Positions 1 to 5,618 of a stretch of DNA of 7,941 nucleotides are shown here, in pieces. The stretch's first letter is position 1; each line of letters opens with the position of its first letter. Below the pieces are notes generated by a model that searched no databases, had not been told where the DNA came from, and worked only from the letters and a program-made list of their open reading frames with translations. Origin of the DNA: Kiritimatiellia bacterium (lineage in GTDB: Bacteria; Verrucomicrobiota; Kiritimatiellia; RFP12; UBA1067); contig JAGBXE010000199.1 in NCBI GenBank assembly GCA_017629455.1, forward strand, positions 1 through 7,941. Reading direction: 5' to 3'. The position numbers and the translations under genes are program-made.

Positions 1-322
1 CTATCATGTAGCCGGCCCACGTCATTACGAGCGTGTCAAGAACAGCTGCCGGGATAACGGTCGATCGGACCTTACGCATTTTCCTTGGCGAAAACGAAAG
101 CCCCATTCCAAGCATCAGGAATACAACGCCCAACTGCCCGATCGTATGAATGCTCTCCGGGTGCAAAAACATATCCCCGCCCCACGTATACTCATTAAGT
201 ATAACACCAGCGAGAATATACCCAATTACTTTCGGCCAACCAAAACGTGAAAAAATGGCGGCAATAACACCTGCCGTAACGGTTAAAACGGCGATATCTT
301 GGAAAAACGCTGCCCCAGTCAT
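1..322 (-). CDS. CPA2-type monovalent cation/proton antiporter, N-terminal part
   Basis: Integral-membrane antiporter that would exchange Na+ or K+ for protons; only the first 107 residues are inside the window and the gene runs off the left edge. The translation starts MTGAAFFQDIAVLTV and shows about four hydrophobic segments (roughly residues 7-23, 31-46, 60-77 and 88-107). Two stretches are typical of the KefB/NapA-like CPA2 family: FGWPKVIGYILAGVIL (28-42) and IGQLGVVFLMLGMGLSFSPR (61-80), which match the family patterns P-x-x-x-GY-x-x-AG and GVVFLM-x-x-GL. The ATG at 320-322 follows the exonuclease stop by 10 nt, so the two are probably co-transcribed. The only Shine-Dalgarno-like bases (AAGG) sit 2 nt from the ATG, so initiation is weak or coupled. 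The ion is not determinable, and any C-terminal TrkA-type regulatory domain would lie outside the window. Confidence 0.82.
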   Translation of the reverse strand, partial: MTGAAFFQDIAVLTVTAGVIAAIFSRFGWPKVIGYILAGVILNEYTWGGDMFLHPESIHTIGQLGVVFLMLGMGLSFSPRKMRKVRSTVIPAAVLDTLVMTWAGYMI

Positions 323-332
323 AGCCTTAACT

Positions 333-1124
333 TTATTCCACCTCTGGGGGCGGCGGGAGGCGCCCTTCAAGCGCATCCGAAGCAATCATACGCACTTCTG
401 TGTCGAAATCGCCTTTTAAAATCCACTTGAGGAAATTTGGCTCATTAAGCATGATCTTCTTAAGCGACGAGCCCTTTTTCTTGCCGAAATTAACGGTCCA
501 CTCACCATCTCGCCAACGGAAATAGCCAGACCTGTCGGCATTGAGCGGATCGCGCGGAGTAATCCATTCGTCGAGCGCTTCAACTTCTCTAGGAATATCG
601 GGATACTTGGCTAACTGCGCCTTAAGAACTGCTAACGACGCGGCAGTATCTGCCTCAGCACCGTGTGCGCCATCGTGCGCCTTGCCGAGATAGAACGAAA
701 CCGCCGCCGAAAGATCGCGCGGCTCTTTGCGGTGATAGATGCGCTGCACATCAATATGAAGGCGTCTACAGGCGGCCATATTAAACCCGCAACGTGCAAA
801 CTCCTCTTCTAAGCAAGGCACATCAAACCTGTCGGAATTAAAACCGGAAAGATCGCAACCGTCAAAGAAATCAAAAATCTCTTTCGCGCGGTCGGCAAAA
901 GTCGGACAAGAAGCTACGTCTTCGTCTGAAATACCGTGTATCGCCGTAGTCTCTGGCGGAATCGGAATTGTCGGATTGAAAAGCCAGCACTTACTTTCTT
1001 CTGTGCCGTCGGGATGAACTTTTATCACCGCAAGCTCAATGATGCGATCGCGGCGAGGCGAAACGCCAGTAGACTCAATATCAAAAACGATAAGCGGACG
1101 CTTTAATTTAATGGGAAAATCCAT
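333..1124 (-). CDS. DnaQ-like DEDDh 3'-5' exonuclease with C-terminal DUF3820-like domain
   Basis: Cytoplasmic 3'-5' exonuclease of the DNA polymerase III epsilon (DnaQ) superfamily, 263 aa. Exo I motif FDIESTG supplies D15 and E17; Exo II motif GFNSDRFD supplies D101; Exo III motif GAHGAEADT supplies H154 and D159. The four acidic residues plus His make a complete DEDDh site, so it should be active. Residues about 200-252 (YFRWRDGEW, then NFGKKKGSSL and FLKWILKGDF) resemble the small DUF3820 domain, whose family pattern is FGK-x-KG ... W-L. That two-domain form is a stand-alone exonuclease rather than the replicase proofreading subunit. It ends in a proline run (PPPPEVE). The ATG is preceded 7 nt upstream by TATAAT and has no Shine-Dalgarno sequence, which suggests a leaderless mRNA. 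Its exact substrate is unknown; repair or RNA trimming are both possible. Lying downstream of mutL is suggestive but the two appear to be separate transcription units. Confidence 0.9.
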   Translation of the reverse strand: MDFPIKLKRPLIVFDIESTGVSPRRDRIIELAVIKVHPDGTEESKCWLFNPTIPIPPETTAIHGISDEDVASCPTFADRAKEIFDFFDGCDLSGFNSDRFDVPCLEEEFARCGFNMAACRRLHIDVQRIYHRKEPRDLSAAVSFYLGKAHDGAHGAEADTAASLAVLKAQLAKYPDIPREVEALDEWITPRDPLNADRSGYFRWRDGEWTVNFGKKKGSSLKKIMLNEPNFLKWILKGDFDTEVRMIASDALEGRLPPPPEVE

Positions 1125-1131
1125 GCGTCGA

Positions 1132-1140
1132 ATTATATCA
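1132..1140 (-). promoter_or_regulatory. Extended -10 promoter for the exonuclease gene
   Basis: On the minus strand the bases read TGATATAAT, a TGn extension followed by a perfect TATAAT hexamer. No good -35 is found 16-18 nt upstream (GTTCGT is the hexamer at 17 nt), as is tolerated at extended -10 promoters. The hexamer ends 7 nt before the A of the exonuclease ATG, so the expected +1 falls on or within a base or two of the start codon. Confidence 0.55.
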
Positions 1141-1164
1141 TAAAATCACTATTGACGAACGCAC

Positions 1165-1189
1165 CTTGCCCTCCGCCTGCTCGGGCAAG
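1165..1189. repeat. 7-bp inverted repeat beside the heptamer array
   Basis: CTTGCCC (1165-1171) and GGGCAAG (1183-1189) are perfect inverted copies around an 11-nt loop. There is no T run on either side, so it is not a classical intrinsic terminator. The right arm overlaps the first, degenerate heptamer unit. Confidence 0.4.
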
Positions 1190-1239
1190 AGGGAATAGGG
1201 AACAGGGAATAGGGAATAGGGAATAGAGAAGAGGGAGGA
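1184..1239. repeat. Heptamer tandem array (GGGAATA), G-quadruplex prone
   Basis: Eight consecutive 7-nt units read on the plus strand GGCAAGA, GGGAATA, GGGAACA, GGGAATA, GGGAATA, GGGAATA, GAGAAGA, GGGAGGA. The central five (1191-1225) are perfect or differ at one base, and the edges are decayed. Five GGG runs separated by exactly four bases satisfy the usual G-quadruplex pattern. The G-rich strand is the plus strand, so transcripts of the minus-strand genes would carry the C-rich copy (TATTCCC). It lies about 50-110 bp upstream of the exonuclease promoter. Confidence 0.85.
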
Positions 1240-1301
1240 GGCTCTCGTGCGCCAGTCGTCTTCGGCCTTAAGCGGCACACCGCGACGGAAGGAGCCGACA
1301 G

Positions 1302-1313
1302 TCGGGCAAGAGG
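1302..1313. repeat. Second copy of a 12-nt direct repeat (TCGGGCAAGAGG)
   Basis: TCGGGCAAGAGG occurs at 1181-1192, running into the heptamer array, and again at 1302-1313. The second copy overlaps a small inverted repeat, CCGAC-A-GTCGG (1295-1305). A related string, TCGGGCCTGAAGGAG, occurs at 1450-1464. The recurrence suggests that the gap is built from diverged copies of a dispersed extragenic repeat, but this cannot be shown from one window. Confidence 0.4.
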
Positions 1314-1473
1314 CAGTTTCGTCTCGCCGCCGCAAGAGAGGTTCCGTACGCAGCCGGTGGTTGGTCGCCGAGGCATGGCAGACTGAAGAGATAGTATTGT
1401 CTAAGCGCGGAAGGCGTAGCGACGACGAAACAACGGTTTGACCGAGCTGTCGGGCCTGAAGGAGCGTGTACTA

Positions 1474-1491
1474 CCTTGCAAAGCACCAAGG
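1474..1491 (-). terminator. Weak hairpin directly after the mutL stop
   Basis: CCTTG (1474-1478) and CAAGG (1487-1491) can pair around an 8-nt loop immediately downstream of the mutL stop codon on the minus strand. The stem is only 5 bp and no T run follows, so it is a poor intrinsic terminator. Its position at the end of the large operon is the main reason to list it. Confidence 0.25.
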
Positions 1492-3324
1492 CTAACGTCC
1501 GAATTTTCTGTCGAGCTCGCGGGTGGAGGTGAAAATCATTACTGGTTTGCCGCGTGGGCATACGTAAGGCATGCGGCATGAACAAAGCTCTTCAATAAGC
1601 TTTACCGCGCCTTCTTGAGTAAGGGCAATGGGAGCGCCGGCAAAAGACCTTGCTACCGACTTTGCAACTAGCTCTTCTCGCCAGTTAAGGCTCGCCCTTT
1701 TCGCTCCTGCCGCCGACAAATCATGAGCAATAGTTGAGAGTACTGCACCAGCAGAAAGCTCGCCCAATACTTGAGGAACGGCATCTATTTTAAACGTATC
1801 TGAACCAAACTCCTCGATTTGAAAGCCAGCTTTACGAATCGACTCCAAAGCCCCAGACACTCTAGCCGCTTCGACAGGGCCTAGCTTCACCGTCTCAGGA
1901 ACTAAAAGAGTTTGCAACGCTATATGCTCAGAAGAATAAATAAGCTTTTCATACGCAATGCGTTCGCGTGCGGCTATTGGATTTACGGTCACTATGCCAG
2001 CGTCCGTTTCAACCAAGAGATACCCCGACGCCGATTGCGCCAAAAATTTAAACCAAGCCCACGGTTTAGCATGGGTCGATGAAGGCTCGGAGGCAAAAAC
2101 GATTTCGTTTTGTACAGGATGTGGCTCAAGAATTTGCTGATCTACCTGTAAAGGCAGAGGTTCAGGCAAAGATGAGCGCAAAGAACTACTACTTTGAGGC
2201 GCAACCGTAGGCGCAAAACTTCCCTTAGCTAGGCTTACATTCTCAACTGGGCTTAAGTTTTGTTGCGTATCTTCTTCGGGCGTTAAAAACGCCCCTAAAT
2301 CAGGAGACGCTTGAGGCGTAGAGCGCGCTGAAAACGCGTTAGCAATCGCTTCACAGATCGCTGCTTTCACAGCTGAATTATCGCGAAAACGAACCTCACG
2401 CTTGGTTGGATGAACATTAACATCAACCATCTTAGGAGGCAAATTTATAAAGGCAATTACCGCAGGGCGCACATCGCCCGGGCGGCGCGGATATGCCTCG
2501 CGCAAAGCGTACTGAATGGAAGGCGCCGTAGCTGGCCGCCCGTTAATAAATACGTACTGTTCGCGCCGCGTAGGCATTGAAAGATTTGGGCGTTCAACAA
2601 ACCCAGTAACCTTCACCTTCGCATCGGAATCGGCCTCTTTAATAGGCAGCATCGCCTCAAGAAACTCATCTCCAAATAAATCGCGTACTCTATCTTCAAG
2701 CTTGCTTGCAGGAGCTAGGTTATAAACCTCGCGGCCATCGACTAAAAGCGTAAAACCAATGTCTGCGTGCGCAAGCGAATTAACGGCAAAGACAGACTTA
2801 ATGTGCGATTCTTCAGTAACTTTCGCGCGCAGAAACTTGCGCCTTGCCGGCACATTGCAAAATAGATCGCGCACCTCAACAAGCGTACCCTTAGGGCAGC
2901 CTGCAGAGCGCACTTCGGCAAGAGTGCCAGCTTCTACATTAACATAGACGCCTTCATCAGACTCATCGCGGCGAGTAGTAATCGAAAAACGCGAAACCGA
3001 CGCTATCGACGGTATCGCTTCGCCGCGAAAACCAAGCGTGTCGATTGCCTCAATATCATCAACATCACGTATCTTCGATGTAGCTTGGCGCTCAAGCGAA
3101 AGAACTGCGTCTTCGCGTGTCATTCCGCAGCCGTCATCTTTTACTGAAACAAGCTTCCGCCCGCCTTCGGCAATCGAGACAACGATGCGTTTAGCGCCTG
3201 CATCAATCGCGTTTTCAACAAGCTCCTTGACGACTGACGCCGGCCTTTCTACAACTTCACCAGCGGCAATCTTGTTCGCTACATGAAGCGGAAGAACACG
3301 TACGTGATTGTCGCGATCAGACAT
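1492..3324 (-). CDS. mutL: DNA mismatch repair protein MutL (endonuclease site degenerate)
   Basis: GHKL-family ATPase that links mismatch recognition by MutS to strand incision, 610 aa, normal length. The N-terminal half is textbook: ANKIAAGEVVERPASVVKEL (16-35), catalytic E34 and Mg-binding N38 in KELVENAIDAGA, DDGCGM (63-68), TLGFRGEAIPSIAS (96-109), and the domain closing at VNVHPTKREVRFRD (302-315). The usual LERHATSKI reads LERQATSKI. Residues about 335-415 are a Pro/Ser/Gln-rich linker. The C-terminal dimerisation domain is recognisable (SGYLLVETDAG onward, about 433), but the endonuclease motifs are damaged: DQHA-x2-E-x4-E reads N448-P-I-A ... E454 ... E459, the Cys-containing ACR/ACH-like motif reads ARS (558-560), and CPHGRP reads CPRGKP (589-594). 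It is probably a non-cleaving MutL like that of E. coli. The ATG overlaps the ftsZ stop by 8 nt, so translation is likely coupled; no clear Shine-Dalgarno site is seen. Confidence 0.95.
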   Translation of the reverse strand: MSDRDNHVRVLPLHVANKIAAGEVVERPASVVKELVENAIDAGAKRIVVSIAEGGRKLVSVKDDGCGMTREDAVLSLERQATSKIRDVDDIEAIDTLGFRGEAIPSIASVSRFSITTRRDESDEGVYVNVEAGTLAEVRSAGCPKGTLVEVRDLFCNVPARRKFLRAKVTEESHIKSVFAVNSLAHADIGFTLLVDGREVYNLAPASKLEDRVRDLFGDEFLEAMLPIKEADSDAKVKVTGFVERPNLSMPTRREQYVFINGRPATAPSIQYALREAYPRRPGDVRPAVIAFINLPPKMVDVNVHPTKREVRFRDNSAVKAAICEAIANAFSARSTPQASPDLGAFLTPEEDTQQNLSPVENVSLAKGSFAPTVAPQSSSSLRSSLPEPLPLQVDQQILEPHPVQNEIVFASEPSSTHAKPWAWFKFLAQSASGYLLVETDAGIVTVNPIAARERIAYEKLIYSSEHIALQTLLVPETVKLGPVEAARVSGALESIRKAGFQIEEFGSDTFKIDAVPQVLGELSAGAVLSTIAHDLSAAGAKRASLNWREELVAKSVARSFAGAPIALTQEGAVKLIEELCSCRMPYVCPRGKPVMIFTSTRELDRKFGR

Positions 3325-4414
3325 CTAGCGAAATATTCTTTCTTATAAATGTCGGAACGTCAAGATCCTCGCCGCCATATATTGTCGGTTCGGCATTCTT
3401 AAAGCGACCTCTGCCAGTCGGCCCTATGCTAAGGGTGCTACGCTGTTTCTTGCGGCCAGTCGAATGCACTGTGCCTGGGCTGTCGGCGCCGTCAGCTTTG
3501 GCATTCGACTCAAAGAGCATCACAACTACGCACAACCTGCCAGAGAAAGTCTCTTCGTCGTTCACCGTAGCCAAATCAAAAGAAAGCCCGCCATAAGCGC
3601 CGCGCACGCCGTCGGCAATAACGCCAACTTCACTTAAGAGAAGGTCTTCGCCTGCCAGAACACCGCAAAGTGTGGCGCGCACGGGCCCCGATGATGTCGA
3701 GAGCATTTCCGAACGCATCAATGACGCAACAGCATCGGCTGCACGGCTAGGGCCTTGCGCAGTAACCGCCGCAAAACGGCCGCGCCCTGCACCTAAAAGA
3801 AGGTGGCGAAGACGCTCAACATCGAATCTTATGTAGCCCGGCTTTCCGACAAGCCGCCAGAAAAGCGTAACGCCGCCAGCTACCGTATCGATGGCGCGGC
3901 GCATCGCTTCGCTCATATTGTCGCTCTCGCCGATAAGCTTGTCGAGCGGCAAGAAAAACGTAGCGCTTGCCGCATCTTCAATCATAGTCATCGCGCCGCG
4001 TGCATTACGCTGGCGATCCTCGCCTTCGAAAACAAAAGGCGTCGTTGCAAACACGACACAAGGTACGCCCTTGGCAGAGAAATATTTGGCAAGCTCTATG
4101 GTAGCTCCGCCACCAGTACCGCCACCGAGCGCAGTAACTATAACTGCAAGGCGAACGCCTTCGAGATGTTCGTCGAAAAACTTTACGGAATCTTCTGCCG
4201 CAAGACGGCCTGAAACGAGATTGCCGCCTGCGCCGCGGCCAGAAAGCCTATCGCCGCCGAGAAGCATAAACGCACCTCCTGCCTCGCCAGACGTTGCATC
4301 TGTATCGGCAAAAAGAACGCGCAAGCCATCTCCGTAGGCGCGGCTTACACCACGGGCAATTGCGCAACCAGACGTACCTACGCCTATAAGCATCATAGCG
4401 GATGCGCCACTCAT
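3317..4414 (-). CDS. ftsZ: Divergent cell-division GTPase homologue FtsZ
   Basis: Tubulin-family protein expected to polymerise at midcell, 365 aa. It aligns along its whole length with FtsZ: T1 loop IGVGTSGCA (10-18), DTDA (37-40), T3 loop GAGGN...GR (61-70), signature GGGTGGG (97-103), TPFVFEG with E130 and R134, LPLDKL (155-160), D176 equivalent to E. coli D187, PGYIRFDVER (192-201), and a short linker ending in EDLDVPTFIRK (349-359), the peptide that binds FtsA. Key departures from the family are N207 and D212 of the E. coli T7 loop, both Arg here (R196, R201), with only D209 kept (D198); T1 glycines replaced by T14, S15 and C17; and the T1 Asn replaced by A18. GTP hydrolysis is therefore doubtful, while FtsA docking should be retained. 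The ATG overlaps the ftsA stop (ATGA) and has a strong GGGAGG site 8 nt upstream. Position after ftsA supports ftsZ over other tubulin-like proteins. Confidence 0.9.
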   Translation of the reverse strand: MSGASAMMLIGVGTSGCAIARGVSRAYGDGLRVLFADTDATSGEAGGAFMLLGGDRLSGRGAGGNLVSGRLAAEDSVKFFDEHLEGVRLAVIVTALGGGTGGGATIELAKYFSAKGVPCVVFATTPFVFEGEDRQRNARGAMTMIEDAASATFFLPLDKLIGESDNMSEAMRRAIDTVAGGVTLFWRLVGKPGYIRFDVERLRHLLLGAGRGRFAAVTAQGPSRAADAVASLMRSEMLSTSSGPVRATLCGVLAGEDLLLSEVGVIADGVRGAYGGLSFDLATVNDEETFSGRLCVVVMLFESNAKADGADSPGTVHSTGRKKQRSTLSIGPTGRGRFKNAEPTIYGGEDLDVPTFIRKNISLDV

Positions 4415-5616
4415 CTGAAAAACCTCCCGAGAATGCCATCAAGAACGGAATGTTCTTCGTAGTTGCGGTGCGCATACAAAAGCGCGCCTGATATTGCCGC
4501 AAATTCAGGAGGGTACTCCACCTCTTCAAGCCCGTCTATATGGATCGGACGCCCGTATCTAGCGGAAATGCCCAACATCTGCGACGCTAGCGCGTCGATA
4601 TCGCGCAGCCTTGAACCGCCGCCTGTAAGGACAACGCCCGTGTGCAAGCGGTGAAGGACATCTTGATCTTCAAGATTTTCGCGCAGCACCGTAAAAAGCT
4701 CGGCAAGACGCGCGTTAACAACCGTATCGAGAGCGCGGCGAGAAACTGTGCGGTTATCCATCAGCGTACTTTCGCCGGCATCTACTTTTACAACCCTTGA
4801 AGCATCACCCTCGCGCGTGACGAGAGCGCGGCTTTCGCGGATCTTCATATCTTCAGCTTGCGCGTTAGTTGTTTGGAAGGCATGAGCTATGTCGTTAGTG
4901 ACGTGATCGCCGCCAACGCCAATAACACCGGCCGAAACAAGCATGCCGTCGGAATACGCAGCATACCCGGTAGAACCGCCGCCAACATCTAATACCAAAG
5001 CACCGTTGCGTTTTTCGTAATCTTCAAGAACTGCTTCCGCCGCGCAAGTCGCGGCAAAGAGAGGCTCGCGAATCTCGATGTGCGCAGCATCGGCCGCAGT
5101 GCGCGCATTCATGATTCTGTTGCTATCGGCGTGGATTTGAAGCGTATTAAGCCTCAAAATATTGCCGCTCATTCCATTGGGCGAAGAAATCGCGCCAAGA
5201 TTATCAACTACGTAATCTTGTTCGACTACATCAAGAAGCTCTCTATCACGCGGAAGCGCCATAGTGCGAGACGCTCTAAGGACGGCGTTTATCGCCTCTT
5301 CGCCAACGCGGCCACCTTCAACAGGCACTGAACCGATAAACGGATCGACCTTGACGTGCTGGCCGGATACAACTAAAAACGCATTGCGTATTGTAATTGA
5401 CGAACCGGCCTCGGACTGTTTGCGCACAATCTCCTGCAATACAGAGCGGATCGATTGCGACGCTTGAGAAATATCGAGAATCTGACTCTTGCGCACGCCC
5501 GTTGAAGGAATCTCGGCATGGCAAGAAACCTTAACACGGCCTGATCGCGTTGCTTCACCAACGGCGAGAACCGTCTTTGACGTACCGATTTCAAGAGCCG
5601 CGTGAATGCTGCTCAT
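4411..5616 (-). CDS. ftsA: Cell-division actin-like protein FtsA
   Basis: Actin-fold ATPase that anchors FtsZ to the inner face of the membrane and recruits later divisome proteins, 401 aa, about the usual length. Phosphate-1 loop ALEIGTSK (7-14), with Glu where many families have Asp, as in E. coli FtsA; phosphate-2 loop LDVGGGSTG (209-217); GVGGDHVTNDIA (233-244); adenosine loop GVVLTGGGSRL (327-337). The stretch around residues 85-165 corresponds to the FtsA-specific 1C (SHS2) domain in place of an actin subdomain. The tail VLDGILGRFFR (391-401) is a short amphipathic, basic/aromatic helix, the expected membrane-targeting sequence. It starts 2 nt after ftsQ ends and overlaps ftsZ by 4 nt. 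An AAGGAG site exists but lies 13 nt from the ATG, longer than usual. Confidence 0.95.
   Translation of the reverse strand: MSSIHAALEIGTSKTVLAVGEATRSGRVKVSCHAEIPSTGVRKSQILDISQASQSIRSVLQEIVRKQSEAGSSITIRNAFLVVSGQHVKVDPFIGSVPVEGGRVGEEAINAVLRASRTMALPRDRELLDVVEQDYVVDNLGAISSPNGMSGNILRLNTLQIHADSNRIMNARTAADAAHIEIREPLFAATCAAEAVLEDYEKRNGALVLDVGGGSTGYAAYSDGMLVSAGVIGVGGDHVTNDIAHAFQTTNAQAEDMKIRESRALVTREGDASRVVKVDAGESTLMDNRTVSRRALDTVVNARLAELFTVLRENLEDQDVLHRLHTGVVLTGGGSRLRDIDALASQMLGISARYGRPIHIDGLEEVEYPPEFAAISGALLYAHRNYEEHSVLDGILGRFFR
4423..4428 (-). promoter_or_regulatory. Strong ribosome binding site for ftsZ
   Basis: GGGAGG on the minus strand lies inside the last codons of ftsA, 8 nt before the ftsZ ATG. 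It is the best-spaced Shine-Dalgarno site of the operon, and it confirms the chosen start even though the gene also overlaps the ftsA stop. It implies that FtsZ is made in excess over FtsA, as is usual. Confidence 0.7.
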
Positions 5617-5618
5617 AA

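Larger units (their letters stand above)
1141..1491. other. Non-coding gap between mutL and the exonuclease gene
   Basis: About 350 bp with no believable gene. Short open frames exist on both strands, but they are rich in Arg/Ser/Pro, lack family resemblance, and the minus-strand ones read through the heptamer array as PYSLFPIPYSLF-type peptides. The stretch holds a weak hairpin beside the mutL stop, a 12-nt direct repeat, a 7-bp inverted repeat, the heptamer array, and the exonuclease promoter at its left end. The only other such large gap in the window would be none: every other junction is overlapping or shorter than 11 nt. Confidence 0.6.

Noticed and set aside
150..419. Plus-strand open frame of 89 codons
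   Set aside because: It runs antisense across the antiporter start and the exonuclease end, both of which have clear family motifs on the minus strand; its peptide resembles nothing.
1152..1157. TTGACG on the plus strand as a possible -35 element
   Set aside because: No acceptable -10 lies 16-18 nt downstream (the area is GC-rich) and no plus-strand gene follows.
1165..1189. Hairpin as an intrinsic terminator for the mutL operon
   Set aside because: The stem is followed by no T run and lies over 300 bp from the mutL stop, close to the next promoter.
1138..1376. Two overlapping minus-strand open frames in the gap, reading PYSLFPIPYSLF-like peptides
   Set aside because: The peptides are translations of the heptamer array and its flanks, have no start signal, and overlap each other in different frames.
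1247..1441. Plus-strand open frame of 64 codons in the gap
   Set aside because: Arg/Ser-rich, no ribosome binding site, no family resemblance; more likely chance in GC-rich repeat-derived DNA.
3812..3829. Sequencing error or frameshift as the cause of the odd FtsZ T7 loop
   Set aside because: The frame is open across the whole gene, the alignment is gapless on both sides, and the two Arg codons (AGA, CGT) each differ from Asn or Asp codons at more than one base in at least one case, so a single read error does not explain them.
3891..4337. Plus-strand open frame of 148 codons opposite ftsZ
   Set aside because: Antisense shadow of a gene with continuous FtsZ motifs; absence of stops is explained by the codon composition of ftsZ.
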